Shown: positions 11,258 to 23,786 of the stretch, piece by piece
Numbering within the stretch: position 1 is the first letter of the stretch
How the letters are laid out: every line of letters begins with the position of its first letter
Assembly: GCA_012931725.1 (NCBI GenBank)
Contig: WHSA01001115.1
Span: 1,799,779 to 1,863,778, forward strand
Length of the DNA: 64,000 bases
DNA from: Litsea cubeba
Lineage: Eukaryota; Streptophyta; Magnoliopsida; Laurales; Lauraceae
Direction: 5' to 3'
Position numbers and translations under genes: made by a program
The notes under the pieces: model-generated
The model's input: the letters and a program-made list of their open reading frames with translations, nothing else
What the model was told of the DNA's origin: nothing
The model's database searches: none

Positions 11258-11892
11258 TGAAGAAAAAGAATCGATTTCTTCTTTTGTTGCGCATGCATGC
11301 AGATCGAGGAAGTAAGTCAAACAAAAAGAAGGATTCTCTTCCTTTTTCTATTTCTTTTTGCAAGAAAAGACAGGATGAGTCTTGAGCCAAGTCGCTCTAA
11401 CACAAAAAAGGGGGGGAGAGGTTGGAATAGCTCAAGCCGAGCCTAACCCAAACGTGCTAGGGGCACCTGACAGCATTCAACAGAGGTTTAAGCCTTTGTC
11501 ACCCATAGGGCCTCAGCACGCGTGTAAAGACAAAGTGGGAAAACTTTTGCATGTCTTAAGTTTTGATGCAGGTCGGGTCAAGCACACCAAACCCAACTCA
11601 GACTGAGGTTGACCCGGAGCACATGCCTGAGCGCTGGTACAATGTCGACCTAAAGACGACATCATTAGTAACGCAGGTTGATGCAAGCACTAGCTGTACG
11701 ATTGTACAATGACGTTGATATAAACACATCAACCATTCAACTTTAAATTGCAATATCTAAATCCGGAGTCCAATTTGTGAGTTATTTGTGCCTATGGACT
11801 CATTACGACTAATGAGTAGATCTACGCAATAGTAGCAAAATGTAGACGATCCAACGGTTTAGAAAAGGGTGATATTTTCTTTGATTGGTTAG
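11258..11892. other. unassigned DNA between element A and Copia-2 gag
   Basis: It contains G-rich and purine-rich stretches and a short open frame (11382-11606) without recognisable similarity. By position it may be decayed LTR or leader of Copia-2. Confidence 0.4.
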
Positions 11893-12780
11893 TGATATCT
11901 GAAACTCTTTTTCAATTCAAGATGATAATCATATCTTCCAAACCATCTTCGCATGACCTTGCAAAGGATGGCATTTTTAATGGCAAGAGCTTAGCCGCGT
12001 GGAAGCACGGGGAAGATGCATTGCTGCATTTTGTCGAATTGACATATGTGATCAAATCCGATCCGACCCCTAAGCCCACTAATGCGGCCTCTAAGGAGGA
12101 TCAAGAACTCTATGCTTAATGGAAATCCGATAATAAATCAAGGAGGTACCTTTTTTATTAGCATTTATATCCAGTGACTTGGTGAAGCAGTTTGAACTCT
12201 TCACCACGACCAATGGGATTTATAACTTTGCCATAAAGAAATACAATGAAACTTCCAAATCTCATCTAATGGAGGCATTTGGCACATATGTTAACTATAA
12301 GATACTCGAGGGGACATCTATTAGGTACCACATTGATAAAATGGTGGTTAGACACAATAATTTGGCAACCTTGGCTAAAGAGATGGATAAGGATTTTCAA
12401 ATCTTATATTTGCTGCCGAGTCTCCTACCTTCATAGAAGAATGTCTCTCAAGCCCTTAGCCTCTAAAGAGGTGCAACCCTCAGTGAGGTCGAAGCTAAAC
12501 TAGCTGGTAAGACCACTTGTGGTGTAACACATATAAATCGTTCCTTGATTGTTGGAACTAAGAATACTAATGGTGCATTAAGCATCAACATAAAAATAAA
12601 AAAGAAACTCAAACGCAATAAATAGTATAGAGGGCCTAAGAATGGTGTTTGCTATAATTGTCGGAAGCCTGGTTACTTTAGTTCTTAGTGTGGAAACAAA
12701 AAGGGTGAGAGTGGTTAGTAAGGAAAAGTGACAAAAAAAAAAGAAAAAAGAAAAAAAACAGAGCAATTATATTAAGAAGG
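11893..12780 (+). pseudogene. Copia-2 gag remnant
   Basis: Two open pieces carry Gag similarity. The first (to 12119) has an FNGKSLAAWKHGEDALL block, the usual Gag N-terminus, and ends in a TAA. The second (12179-12436) covers the central Gag fold (MEAFGTYVNYKILEG). The zinc knuckle follows near 12655-12705 as CYNCRKPGYF, with tyrosine in place of the zinc-binding histidine and a stop before the last cysteine, so it cannot bind zinc normally. No functional product is expected. Confidence 0.8.
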
Positions 12781-13171
12781 TCACAAAGTCCATGATTGTG
12801 GACACCAATGATAAGAATTGACGGATTGACTTTGAGGCCATCAAACATATATTAAGGACCAAGGTTGGGTTTATTGAACTCAAAGGTATGAAACTGGGTG
12901 ATTAGAGTATTTACATGGGGAATGAAGGTTTTTGTGATGTGTTAAGGATAGGGAAAGTCATAATCATTTTACCAACAAACAATTCTTTATATATGTTTGA
13001 AGTTTTCTTCACTCTAGCTATGAGGAGGAGTGTCCTCTGTGAGCCTGTTGGCTTTGAATGGATTCAAAATCAAATTCAGAGACAGAGTTTACTATTGAAA
13101 TGAGTGGTCATATCTTAGTCCATGGTTTTTCTTTTGGGTAAATTGTGTTTGGTCAACATTATTAATGATGG

Positions 13172-13639
13172 TAGGGGTGTACAAAAAGTCCGTTGATCCG
13201 TAAATCCGATCCGTAGATTTTTATCCGATCCGAAGGTAAACGGGTTGGTGACGGATTGAAAGTTTTGTAATTCGTTAGCAACGGATTGGTGGCGGATTTC
13301 ACCCTCAATCCACGGATTCAATCCGATTCGATCTGTTGACATTAAATATAAATAAAAAAAATATAAGAGGCCTTAATATAAATTAAGATGTCTAAATTTA
13401 AAATAAGAACAAAATTTAAGGGGTCAAAATGTAATTTTATTTACAACATGTTTGATAATTTTCTTTTAACATTAGATTGAACGGATTAATCTGATTTGAT
13501 CCGGTCCTCCACGGATAGGATCGGATAGGATTTTAATGGCCACAGATTGGAGACGGATTCCAAATCCGTCAATCCGTAGGTAATGGATTGGTGACGGATT
13601 TGGCCCAATCCGCACCAATCCGATCCATGTACACCCCTA
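13172..13639. mobile_element. hAT-type non-autonomous element, 468 bp
   Basis: It has perfect 12-bp terminal inverted repeats TAGGGGTGTACA and a perfect 8-bp target duplication AATGATGG (13164-13171 and 13640-13647), the hAT signature. The interior is built from repeated AATCCG and GGATCGGAT words in both orientations and carries no gene. It lies inside Copia-2. Confidence 0.9.
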
Positions 13640-13649
13640 AATGATGGGG

Positions 13650-14270
13650 TAAAATCTAGTTTTGATTATTCTTTGCATGTTTGAATTGTGTATGCATGGT
13701 TTGGCAATGTTATGATATATGAGATTAGGACACATTAATAAAATCTGAATAACTAGAATGGTTAGGGATGGACTCTTTCCAGATTTTAGGTAAAGTGGTT
13801 TACTCTATATACGAACCATGTCTATGTGGGAAAATGGTCAAGAATCCATTTTCAAAAGGGACTAGAAGTTCAGAAATTCTAGCCACAATTCATTAATATA
13901 TTTGTGGACCATTGAATGTCCAAACTAGAATGGAGGACTATTTCAACACATTTATTGATTACTCAAGCATGTATGATCATGTGTATGTGGATAAACACAA
14001 ACATGAGGCCTTAAAAATGTTTTAGATATATGTTGTTGACGTTTAAAATCAAAACGGTAAGAAAATAAAGCACACCTCAAGATTATTTAAAAAATACTGC
14101 GCACGTGAGGAAATCATTCATGAATATTCGATTCTACATAACCCACAACAAAATGACATGGCTGAGAGGATGCATTAGACCTTGATGGATATAATAAGGT
14201 CAATGTTCAACCACGCGAGTCTTCCACTATATGTGTGGTGAGACATTAAATGCGACATAATATATTCTAA
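13650..14270 (+). pseudogene. Copia-2 integrase remnant
   Basis: Fragments in changing frames recall the pre-integrase block (RMVRDGLFPDF near 13760) and the integrase glutamate region (HNPQQNDMAERMH near 14140-14175, where the family has a TPQQNGVAER-like motif). Many stops interrupt it. Confidence 0.65.
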
Positions 14271-14323
14271 ACAGATACCCTTCCAAGACGAGTCCCAAGA
14301 CCGTGTATGAATTATGAATTGGT

Positions 14324-14405
14324 CATCATCATCATCATCATTAACACGCGCCTTATCCTAACTGTGTTGGGATTGGCTGCATGAATTTTATTTTTCCATT
14401 CCGAT
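14324..14405. mobile_element. 82-bp retroposon-like insert with CAT repeat
   Basis: The insert begins with six CAT units and contains the GTTGGGATTGGCTGCATGAAT word that I recognise as a dispersed plant repeat. It is bounded by a 16-bp direct repeat TGAATTATGAATTGGT / TGAATTATGGACTGGT (14308-14323 and 14406-14421, two mismatches). The long duplication points to retroposition, and the insert interrupts Copia-2. Confidence 0.6.
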
Positions 14406-14829
14406 TGAATTATGGACTGGTGCCAAATAAAAAATAGAACATGTGAGAATTTCAGCTTGCCCTGTACACTTCCTGCTACCACCGTAGGGAAGATATAAAT
14501 CGTAAGATAAAACGATCGAAGAAAGATTGTTCATTCGTTTGCTACCCATTATATTCTAAACGATATTGTATATATGATCATGATAACTAGATAATCATGG
14601 AATATTGAGATGTATTTTTCCTTGAGGATTCGACGACCAGTCCTAGAGTTGAACCACAACAGGTGTGATCGCTTTCTATTATTTCTACTCTCAAGTGGTC
14701 AAAGCGCATGGTGCACATAATTGGATAGATGATATGAGAGAGTAAATAGGGTCAATAAATAAGAGCCAAGTATCGTAGTTGGTTGATCTGCTAAATGATT
14801 GGAAAGCCATTGGATGTAAAAGAGTCCTT

Positions 14830-16185
14830 AAGAAGAAACTTAAGTTGGATGAATCCTTAGATAAATATAAAGCACGACTAGGAGTAAGGGATTCACACAA
14901 GTAGGAGTCGATTACATGGAGGCGTTTTCTCCAACTATTAAATTCCAACCCATATGAACCTTAGCAGCATTGTTAGCATCTTGTGACCTTGAATTGACTA
15001 GATGGATGTTGAAATGGCATTCTTGAATTGTAAATTAGAAGAAGAAACTTATTTGAAACAACCTAAGGGATTTATGGTGCAAGGTCACAAGGAGAGAGTC
15101 TACAAACTTAGTAGGGTATTGTATGAATTAATACAGGCCTCGAGACATTAGTATTGAAAACTTTACTAGGCCAAAGGTTAAATAGGATTTGCCTCCAATC
15201 GTGTTGACACATATTTCTATATTAAGCGCTGTGATAGTAGTCATTTATATTTATCATTGTACGTGAATGACATTTTAATCGCTAATGTTGAATTGGAAGT
15301 CATAAATGAAATTGAACAATGGTTAAAGTTAAGATTTAAGATGAAAGACATGGGTGAGGTAGAGCATGTCATTGGCATTAACATAACCTGTGATCACCCG
15401 AACAAGCTATTGACTTTATCACAAGAATCTTATTTGGAAATTGTTCTGAAAAGACTTGACATGATTACATGCATGACCAACTGACACTCCCATCTGTAAG
15501 AGCACAAAATCATCGATCGATAAGGGACCCACAAACGAGCAGGATAAGGAATTGATGAGAATAAAACCTTATGCTCAAACTGTGGGCAGCATCATGCATG
15601 TGATACCGTGTATGAGACTAGACCTTGCATTCACTGTGCATCTCATATGTAGATTCCAAAGTAACATAGGATAACAACATCGGCATGCGGTTAAGAGGGT
15701 TTTGATGTACATCAAAAGAACTGTGAATCTTCACCTATGTTATCAAGGTGAAGTCTTAAAACTACGTGGCTACTCAGATACATATTGAGCTGATGATTTA
15801 GACTAAAGAAGTCAACGACAGACTATGTTTTTACCCTTAGAGGAGGTGTTATTTCTTAAGGTAGCAAGAAGAAAACTTCTATGGCTACATCAACAACCAA
15901 AGCGGGATATATAACCTACAGTACAATAGTCCATAAGGCTTTCTGGTTGAAATGCTTCCCATGTGATTTGGAAGTAATCAGAGATAAAGAGCATATCCCA
16001 ATGAATGTAGTTAGTATGTTGCCCATCTCTATGCTGAATGAGCAAGAATTTAACAACCGATCAAAATACATTGAGATAAATCACAACTTTATTAGAGAGA
16101 ATGATGGAAGTAAGATATAGAAATCTTCCATATGCCTTCATAGGAATTGATTGTTGATGTTCTCAGCAAGGCGTTGCCTGTAAAT
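14830..16185 (+). pseudogene. Copia-2 RT and RNase H remnant
   Basis: RT similarity starts near 14840 (DKYKARLGV), continues through VEMAFLNCKLEEETYLKQPKGF (15010-15075) and reaches an open piece at 15257-15484. There the catalytic motif reads YVNDILIA instead of YVDDILLA, so one of the two metal-binding aspartates is lost. RNase H similarity follows: STTKAGYI (15885-), with HAT-type blocks and a VLSKALP-like terminus near 16155-16180. Several stops separate the pieces. No enzyme activity is expected. Confidence 0.8.
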
Positions 16186-16261
16186 AGATTTTTGAAAGGC
16201 ATGTGAAGCGCATGGGAATGAGATTTTTGATATGCATGTGAGATTCATGCAAAGTGGAAAA

Positions 16262-16925
16262 CTATAGAAACATGTGTGTGGCCTGCATGCCATGGGTCCC
16301 ATGTTAAATTAAGAATGACATATGCTAACTTAGAATAGACTCTTTAGTCTAATTTTTGATTTATCTCTACAAATAAGACTCCTAATAGGATTAGTGGATA
16401 TGAGTTTATTGGAAAAGAAGTCTCCAGTAAGTGTGACTCTTTAGGACTTGTATATATAAAGATAAGGGAGCCCTAGAGTTGGATGCTCTCTATTTCCATA
16501 GGTTAGACAGATACGAAGGGATCTGCGAAGCTTTACAATTGCTGAAATGCACATTGATCTTCGATCGCTTGTCAAAGTCTCCACATCCATATCCATCCTG
16601 TTTCCCATTTTTCCATAAATAGTGTTAACCTAAGATAAACATCCAACATAGAATCCCTAGTTCTCGCCCCAACTATCCAAATCAATCACAAAGTCCTCTC
16701 TTGTGTGTTCACAAGTGGTTCTCTTCAAGACATTTACAACCCCGTGTATGCTAGTGTTCAATCCTGTGTTAGTTGGATCTCTCAATGGTCTAGCCACCTT
16801 GGCTGGTAAGAAGAAGCAGAAAAAGAAATAAAAAAACCCCGATGCGAACCTTTAGAACGTGTATTGCTAGGGTTTCATACAGGGCAATATGAACTATAAG
16901 GGCTCTTATGGAATTTTGATGTGTA
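16262..16925 (+). repeat. Copia-2 3' LTR, degenerate
   Basis: It follows the PPT-like purine tract and matches the left fragments at 8545-9185 in two blocks. The exact ends are not clear because the TG/CA termini and target duplication have decayed. Confidence 0.6.
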
Positions 16926-18770
16926 GGACAAGTTATTGATGATGAATGCTGCTAGCTGAACTACATAAATTGGCCAGATCAGCTACTCCCAGTAGTATGT
17001 TCAAAGCATCACAAGTAGGCTGGCAATGTTGACACATAGATCTTCATTTATTTGCGAAGTCATACAATTCTCATTTTCATTGGTCGATGAAACTTGTTGC
17101 AGTAGACTGGCCAATACATATAATTTTTCCAAGGCTGATTAAAGTTGCAGTTCAATGACCGGCCAGCGCTAAACATGAATGGCCGTTGGCTACCTTCTGG
17201 CAGATTAATAGCCGGTGTCACACAATTTCAATGACTGGCCAGCGCTAGGCACAAATGGCAGCCGGGCGCCCTCCAGACAGAGCCATGGCCAACAACATGT
17301 AGTTCCAATCACCGGTGGCGTGTTTCAGTACAACTGAAGGCCGGTGGGTGTTTTTCAGCAGTTAAACCCCATGACGCCCTATGATCTCGTCTTTTGACCA
17401 GGTCCTGTGGCTGGTGAGACCCTGAAACTGACCGGCCATGCATGACAGGGCAGTTACAATACATGTTTCTCCACTTTTGGTAACTGCTCTCCACTTTCCC
17501 ATGATTTCCAATAGTTCTAGCCACCATGATGCCTATGGAAAGGGGTCTTTAGGTAGCATTCAACACCAAGTTACATTGAGCGCACACTGTGAAAGGCCAG
17601 AAGACTGCCAAATCTACTCCCAAGATCCCCCTTTACCTTCTTCACAAAGTAATAGTCGGCCAGCACCTGAACACAAGGCAAATGTGAAGTTTTCATGATG
17701 CTTTCTCATCATATTCCTCAACGCCTTTCTTTATTTTCTCTACTAAGGAGAAAGACAATTAATAACATACTTGTCTTTTTTTTTTTTTTCACTTTGACTT
17801 ACCATACAAAGGCCTCAAAGTGACACTACCTTAGATTGTCTTTGGTTATTTACTATTTCATGTTGGTAAACTCCCCTGGATCTTTTATATGGGAAAGTCA
17901 CTGGTAGATTGTAAAGATTGGCTAAGAGGCACGAGCTTGAAGATCGATTTCTTGGGCGTTTGATTACTCTTCTCCAGTCAAGTCTGGGACAGTCGGCCAT
18001 GGACAATAGCAATCTTCTTTCCTCGTTTCAATTTTGTAGTTTTGTATTCTTTCGTGTTCGATCTCCTAAGCCAATTGAAGGCGTCATATAAGGATTTCGT
18101 AAATGACTTGCACGCAGGAGGTGAGACAAGTATAACCCATGTAAAGCTAAATGCGGGGATGTTTTTTAAATGCATTTTCAAACATTTATGTTCAATCCAT
18201 TTTCGTGTCTTCATGTAATTGTTGAAATTGATATTGCAACATTGCAAATAGCTTGCTTTTTCAAAATTTTAGCGAATCACGCAATGGGTTGGTCCTGTGG
18301 GGTTGACCATGGTAGGTAACATGTATTGGCCCAACTCAAATCTCATCCGTTTTTTAATCGGGTCGAAATGTCAATTTGAACCCTACCGAGAAGTTAAAAT
18401 GGTCCAGATTAACATTGAATTAGAAGGGTCAAATAACAAGTAAAGACTAAACCTGAATTCTGACCATTTATTAATTGGGTTAGGAAAACCCAAACTCAAA
18501 CATAAGTAAAAAGGCTCGAACCAAACGAGGATTACTTTGTGGTGTCCAGTTGATTTGGCAGGTAAGGTCAGTGCTTACAACCCCTGGTTATAAGTTATCA
18601 TCCAAATGTTGGTTGACAAAGTTAGGAAGGAAAATATTCAATGGTTAAATACAACCTTCAAAGATCCTCGCAGAGTTTTTCTTTGGCATAGACATATCTA
18701 GACTCCTCTCTTTATCTTGATGTCTAAAATCTGTATTCTTACTTGGTTTTTTTTTTTTTCATGAACTTGA
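16926..18770. other. gap with short repeats, no gene
   Basis: A block TTCAATGACYGGCCAGCGCTA occurs twice, about 77 bp apart (near 17152 and 17229), with further GGCCGGT words to 17430, suggesting a transposon subterminal region. The rest to the lectin gene shows no coding sequence I can identify. If the lectin gene has a first exon it should be here or further upstream, but I did not find one. Confidence 0.5.
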
Positions 18771-18773
18771 CAG

Positions 18774-19778
18774 AGATTAAAGCTATTGAGGACAGGTAAT
18801 CTTGTTCTAACAGATGCAAAAAACAACACAAAATGGCAGAGCTTCGATTTTCCTGCACACATCATGCTATGGGGCCAACGACTCTACACCCCTGCTCGTC
18901 TAACTTCTCTTGCAGCTGATTCTACATCCCTCTACTCTATGGAAATCCAAGACGAAAAGATAGCAATGTACTTAAATTCTGGCTCTCTCAACTATTCCTA
19001 CTGGGAATTCAAACCAAACAAGGGCCAGATAATCGAGTTTGTTGAATTGGGCTCAACTGGATTGAAGCTCTTCAGCAAAAGACATCGAAAAGTAGCGCAA
19101 ATCTCTTCAAACTCGCTCGAGCCCATAAGATTTCTAGCACTAGGAAAGACAGGAAACTTGGAATTCTATCATTATTCACTTTACAAAGGGAAATTTGAAG
19201 CCTCATTCCAAGTACTAAATGGCACCTGTGATCTTCCTCTAACGTGCGGGCCTTACGGTATATGCAGATCTTCCAACACATGCACGTGTATGCGAATTTT
19301 GAACAAAACAGAACACATCCAATCTGAATGTGATGAAGGGCTCTTAGATAGATTCTGCGAGAGCAATGTTACAGTGAAAATGGTCGAGTTAGAGGGTGTC
19401 ACAAGCGTCTTGAGGAGTGCTCACCCAATGATCAACGTTAGCAAGGAAGAGTGTATAAACTTGTGCGCAGCAGACTGTTCATGTGCTTCAGTGTTATTTT
19501 CCTTCGGCGGAGTCGCTGGAGAACAAAGAGAATGCTTTCATTATCAGTTGGTGGGGGGTGTGAAACAGGTTGAGAGGGAAGTTGGAGTCAGTTATCTGAT
19601 CAAGGTTCCACAGGAATTAATAGATGGGAGGAGTAGAAACTCTTCTGGTATCAAGAAATGGATCTTGATTGTTGGAGGGGTGGTCAATCTGTTGGCTGTT
19701 CTTTTTATTTTGGGGGGTGTTGTTTGGTATATTTTAACTAGGAAGAGAAAGAAAGCTACACGGCGTGAGAACAACTGA
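18774..19778 (+). CDS. G-type lectin / PAN-domain membrane protein, 3' exon or 5'-truncated
   Basis: The sequence encodes the C-terminal two-thirds of a cell-surface glycoprotein of the kinase-less G-type-lectin/PAN class. It starts in the last strands of a bulb-type lectin domain (GNLVLTDAKNN...WQSFDFP), counted from the TTG codon at 18786. An EGF-like cysteine block is at 148-168, a PAN/apple domain with spaced cysteines at about 182-272 (CINLCAADCSCAS), a transmembrane helix at 292-317 and a basic RKRKK stop-transfer tail. No kinase follows; it ends at TGA. There is no ATG: the frame begins right after a polypyrimidine tract and CAG (18771-18773), a convincing 3' splice site, so this is either a last exon or a pseudogene that lost its front. 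Ligand unknown; secreted relatives bind mannose-type glycans. Frame and domains are otherwise intact. Confidence 0.75.
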   Translation, partial: RLKLLRTGNLVLTDAKNNTKWQSFDFPAHIMLWGQRLYTPARLTSLAADSTSLYSMEIQDEKIAMYLNSGSLNYSYWEFKPNKGQIIEFVELGSTGLKLFSKRHRKVAQISSNSLEPIRFLALGKTGNLEFYHYSLYKGKFEASFQVLNGTCDLPLTCGPYGICRSSNTCTCMRILNKTEHIQSECDEGLLDRFCESNVTVKMVELEGVTSVLRSAHPMINVSKEECINLCAADCSCASVLFSFGGVAGEQRECFHYQLVGGVKQVEREVGVSYLIKVPQELIDGRSRNSSGIKKWILIVGGVVNLLAVLFILGGVVWYILTRKRKKATRRENN

Positions 19779-22700
19779 GAGAGAAGGTCTCTAGTTGATT
19801 TTTTGGAATAAGTGATTCTTACTTGAGTTATATGTGATTCTCAAATTGAGGATATAAGGTTGAATTGAAGGAGGGATTCTTAGACTTGCTTTGAATTACC
19901 TCATTTTATATTGAAATCAATGTTCAGGTTGATGAGAATTTTAAATTATGGCATTTGCAAATCCCAGGTGATAAGTCATCACATCATTTTATCGATTTCC
20001 TAACACATCAAATTCTCGTCAGAAATTCTAATAAAGAAACGAACCCTAACATGTTGTGTTATTAATATTATTTGAAAGGTACAAGAGAGATGCAAGATAA
20101 AATAAAATGCAAAGAGCATAAATACTTTGATGAGTTTCCTTCTCCTTCAAGCGTCCAGCGTTTTTTTTTTTTTTTAATAGATTTCAGTCAATCTATCAAA
20201 ACATAAAAACACAATTATAAACATCGATTGGGAAATACAGGCCAACTCATCCAACAATTATAACTTTAGATTTCAAGTTAAAGTTCAGAAACCTACTTGT
20301 ACTCAAATGTCTCATCCAGAGTAGCAAATAGCTAATCAGCAAGCAATAGTTATCTCAATAGACCAAAAAAAAAAAAAAATCATTGGATGCAAAGGTGGAA
20401 CACAAAATAAACTCCAAAGCTAGTTTTTATGTCTTATATATCAGCCTTGTAATCTCCACAGCAATTAAATCAGCCATGGAATAATTAAATATATTAACAG
20501 CTATACACAAGCAGTCATCCCAAATGCAAGCTGTCCAAGCCTTTTCTCGGTGCAAATCAGATTCTAGCCTAGGGCAAGTTGTGCACATGCTACCAATGGT
20601 CAAGTTAGTTCAGATTGATAGAACTGGTTATTTATACAAAGGAAAAAAAAAAAGGGAAGTGATTAATTGTAATTGTCAAAAGATACAAGAAATCAACTAT
20701 ACATATTTAATTAAAAGAAGTCCATGGTGTGTGGTCCAAGAAAACTATAAGAAGAACAGAGTTCTAGAGAAGCTTTTGCCTGTGAATGATTCTTATTCTG
20801 CTTTTACAAATCCTTTCAGATGAACAACTAAATATACACAGTGGCAGTTACAACAAGTTGACTCTTAAAAAGTAATCTACCGAAACAAACTCAGTTGCAA
20901 CTGAGAAACAAAAATAAGCAGATTCCATTCCGCTGAAACAAACTCAGTTTCGACTAAGAAATTAAAAGAGCTGAACAGATTCTGTTGAAGATAGATAGAG
21001 TGTTATCTTTCCAAATGTACCCATAAGCTAGTTTTCATGTGAGATATATGAAGACGTAGAAAACTTTGATATGATAGGCAACAATCCAATTGGGACCATG
21101 ACCTATATCTATCCTTAACATCTAGGGTTTGCATGAATTAGCACCAAACTGAATTTGACATTCATCCAAACATGATTCACTGGCATGCACTTGCTTTTGC
21201 AGTTGGTATGTTTAGGGTCTTCTTGTTTGCACTTGAGTGAACTGAAAGATAAATGAAATTGACCCTAACAGTAGGAAATTCTACTTCTTCATGTATTTGG
21301 ATGCCCTTGTGATCGAGACAAGAGTGTGAGACCTAATATGGGTTGCAACATAAATAAACCCACGGATCTTGACTTATGAATTAAACAATGTATAATTTGA
21401 AATTCTAAAAGCATAACTTTTGCCATGAACTTGATGGATTAGTGGTTTGGATTTGATCTAAAGATTGCCCTACCTTGCAATCAATGGCCTTTATCAAAAT
21501 AAGTTTCTCCTATCTCTCTTGTCACTCACTCGAAGATGCGTGAGAGTTAATGAGTACTTTTAAAATATCGTGAGGTAAGAAAGAAGACGGAAAAACCACT
21601 TTCATAGATAAACCGAGAGAGAGTTCTTCCTATCAAAGAAATCTATTAGAAGTTAGTTTCCTCAATTCCAGTGGCGGACCCAGGTAGTCGGGTCTGGGGC
21701 TGAAGCCCCCTCCCATACATAAAAAACTTAAAAACTTCTAATAACCCCTTCCCCTAATATTGCTTTTACATAAAGCCCGCGCCCCCCCCCGCCCCCGTTC
21801 AATTCCCTAAATGGATTGGGCTTTCTAAAAGTGAATCCAATACATATTTATTCAAAATAAAACCAAAGGAAAAGGCATATTAAAATTAATGGAGTCAACA
21901 TGGAGCCCAAGCCTTATTAGATTTGTAGTCATGAGGACCACTTAGGTCTAACACATTAGAGGAGTAAACATGTCTACTGATCATGTGGATTCCTCTTTTA
22001 TTCTTCTTGACTCTTATATGTGCTTATGACTCCATCCTCTTCATTTAAGACCTTTAATTTACGTCAACCATCCAAACACAAGTAAAATAACCCACTATTC
22101 ATTTTATTTTAACTCATTCATCTTTTAACTTTATGTATAATGTGGTACTTACTCCACTCTTACTCTATCCCTATTCCAAACAAAGAATGCTTGTAGGGAC
22201 ATGAGTTGATGTGGTGGGTCTGAGTGGTCAGGCTATTCTATGAGGATTTAATTATAAACTTGAGGATAGCAAGTACCGTTTCAATACAAACAATATATTC
22301 AGCTCCTTTATTTAAATCATGACAGAAATCGTCAGCTTCATAATAGATGCCAGGCTTTTGTTTCACTAAAAGGAACTTCTAGTTTCTGAATCCACACACA
22401 TTTATGTATAGCTGCCCTTGGTGGCTGTGTCACATCGTGGATACGTTAATAGCCCTCTTGCAATTTAAGACAAACCATTGGGGACTAACGTTGCGTTAAA
22501 AGAGGAAAAATCACCACTGTAATGCACAATCACTTATCTATCCCTGGTTTTCATCAGAAGTTTAGAACAAGCTTCTGAAACTCAATCCCTTCTGGCCAAA
22601 CAAGAAGTCATGCAATAGCAAACGGTGTTTGTCAGAGATCTTCTAATTGTGCCATTACAGGCTTCCTAATCTTTCCTTGTACAGGTGTTTCTGTGTGCGT

Positions 22701-22990
22701 GTACGTCCTCCTTGTAAGAGTAGGAATAATGGGTTGATATAACCCAAAAGGGAAGAACAATTAAAAATTGAGACTGGGGGATGTCGACAATGGGTCCAAC
22801 CACACAACAATCACTTTGGAATTCATCGATGGACCCCACATACATACATAATGTAATCATATATTAAAGAATTGGATCTGATCAAGATGACCAAGAAGAA
22901 AATTATGGATTACAATATAAAGGGGAAATCTTTAATCAGAGAAACAGTCAAGAAGAACATATATAAAGGAAACAAAGAAGGCATCAGATC
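19779..22990. other. AT-rich intergenic DNA
   Basis: No supported gene. It holds poly-T (20162) and poly-A (20370, 20643) tracts. At 21668 a CAGTGGCGGACCCAGG sequence looks like one hAT-type terminus, but no partner end is seen. The 3' untranslated region of the lectin gene presumably occupies the first few hundred bases. Confidence 0.5.
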
Positions 22991-22994
22991 ACAG

Positions 22995-23092
22995 CGGGGG
23001 CAGATTTGGCCGCCTGTATAAGTGTCTTATAGCATCACATTTCAGCGGCCGCCGCTATAAGTCCGCCGCTAAAATTGTATTTTGTTGTAGTG
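22995..23092. mobile_element. CACTA-type transposon right end
   Basis: The segment ends in TTTTGTTGTAGTG, the inverse of the CACTACAACAAAA terminus of plant CACTA elements, preceded by subterminal GCGGC/GCCGC words (GCGGCCGCCGCTATAAG). I see no left end or transposase, so only a terminal piece is supported. Confidence 0.6.
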
Positions 23093-23324
23093 AGATAATA
23101 AATGGAGTGGCTGTCAGCATGCAATTCAGTGTGTAGGATAAGAATATTCACATCATCTGCCTTCGTGAACGACTCTAATATAGATAGTTCTAATTAACGA
23201 AAAGAATAAGCGGAGTTGTAGTCCACAAAAGATTTTCAGTGTGGAGGATAAGATTATCTTCATCATATGCCCTTTTTGACTTAAACCTATATCAAAACAA
23301 AATTTTTTTTTTTGAAAGATAATC

Positions 23325-23368
23325 TTTCACAAAAAGAAAAAAACAAAATTTTTTTTTCTTTTTGTGAA
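23325..23368. repeat. A/T-rich perfect hairpin
   Basis: The arms TTTCACAAAAAGAAAA and TTTTCTTTTTGTGAAA are complementary around a short A/T-rich centre. It may be a MITE core or a chance fold in AT-rich DNA. Confidence 0.5.
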
Positions 23369-23470
23369 AAACAGAGCACTTTCTAGAATGATGTTGCTTT
23401 GAGGGATTCATGTCAGTGGGTCCATTTGACACGAAGGCAATCTCAGTATGCAATGGGATCGTAAGCCACC

Positions 23471-23640
23471 CAGGGGTGGACCAGGAAATATAACATGGAG
23501 AACTCTATGTAAAAAAAAAATCCTTGGGAGAGGGGGAAAATGTAAAAAGAAATCATTAATTTTCAAACTTTGTAGTTGATCTCAAAGAATTTTCGACATT
23601 TTTGAGGTCTGTGTGGGGGCTTCACTTGGGCCCGCCCCTG
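23471..23640. mobile_element. small hAT-like MITE, 170 bp
   Basis: The ends CAGGGGTGGACCAGG and, inverted, CAGGGGCGGGCCCAA are related and match the CAGGGGCGG terminus of hAT elements. Flanking 8-mers agree at only five of eight positions, so the duplication is weak. Confidence 0.5.
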
Positions 23641-23786
23641 AGCCCATCTATTACATATCCGCATCTTTCTCCTAAGCATTTTAACAAACAAATTAGGAGC
23701 GGGTAACTGATGTAGATTATTTCTTGAAGAAAGACACCGAGATCCGTTTCTACTATGAAAGAGCAGTGAAGTGACTTAATTGAACC

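Larger units (their letters stand above)
11893..16925 (+). mobile_element. ancient degenerate Ty1/copia element (Copia-2)
   Basis: Remnants of Gag, zinc knuckle, integrase, RT and RNase H lie in copia order on the plus strand, followed by a PPT-like CAAAGTGGAAAAC (near 16247) and an LTR. Stops and frame changes occur throughout, so it is far older than Copia-1. It has itself been invaded by the elements at 13172-13639 and 14324-14405. Confidence 0.85.

Noticed and set aside
18786..18788. Apparent start codon of the lectin/PAN frame
   Set aside because: The codon is TTG, and the frame is open upstream to a splice-acceptor-like CAG, so it is not a real start.
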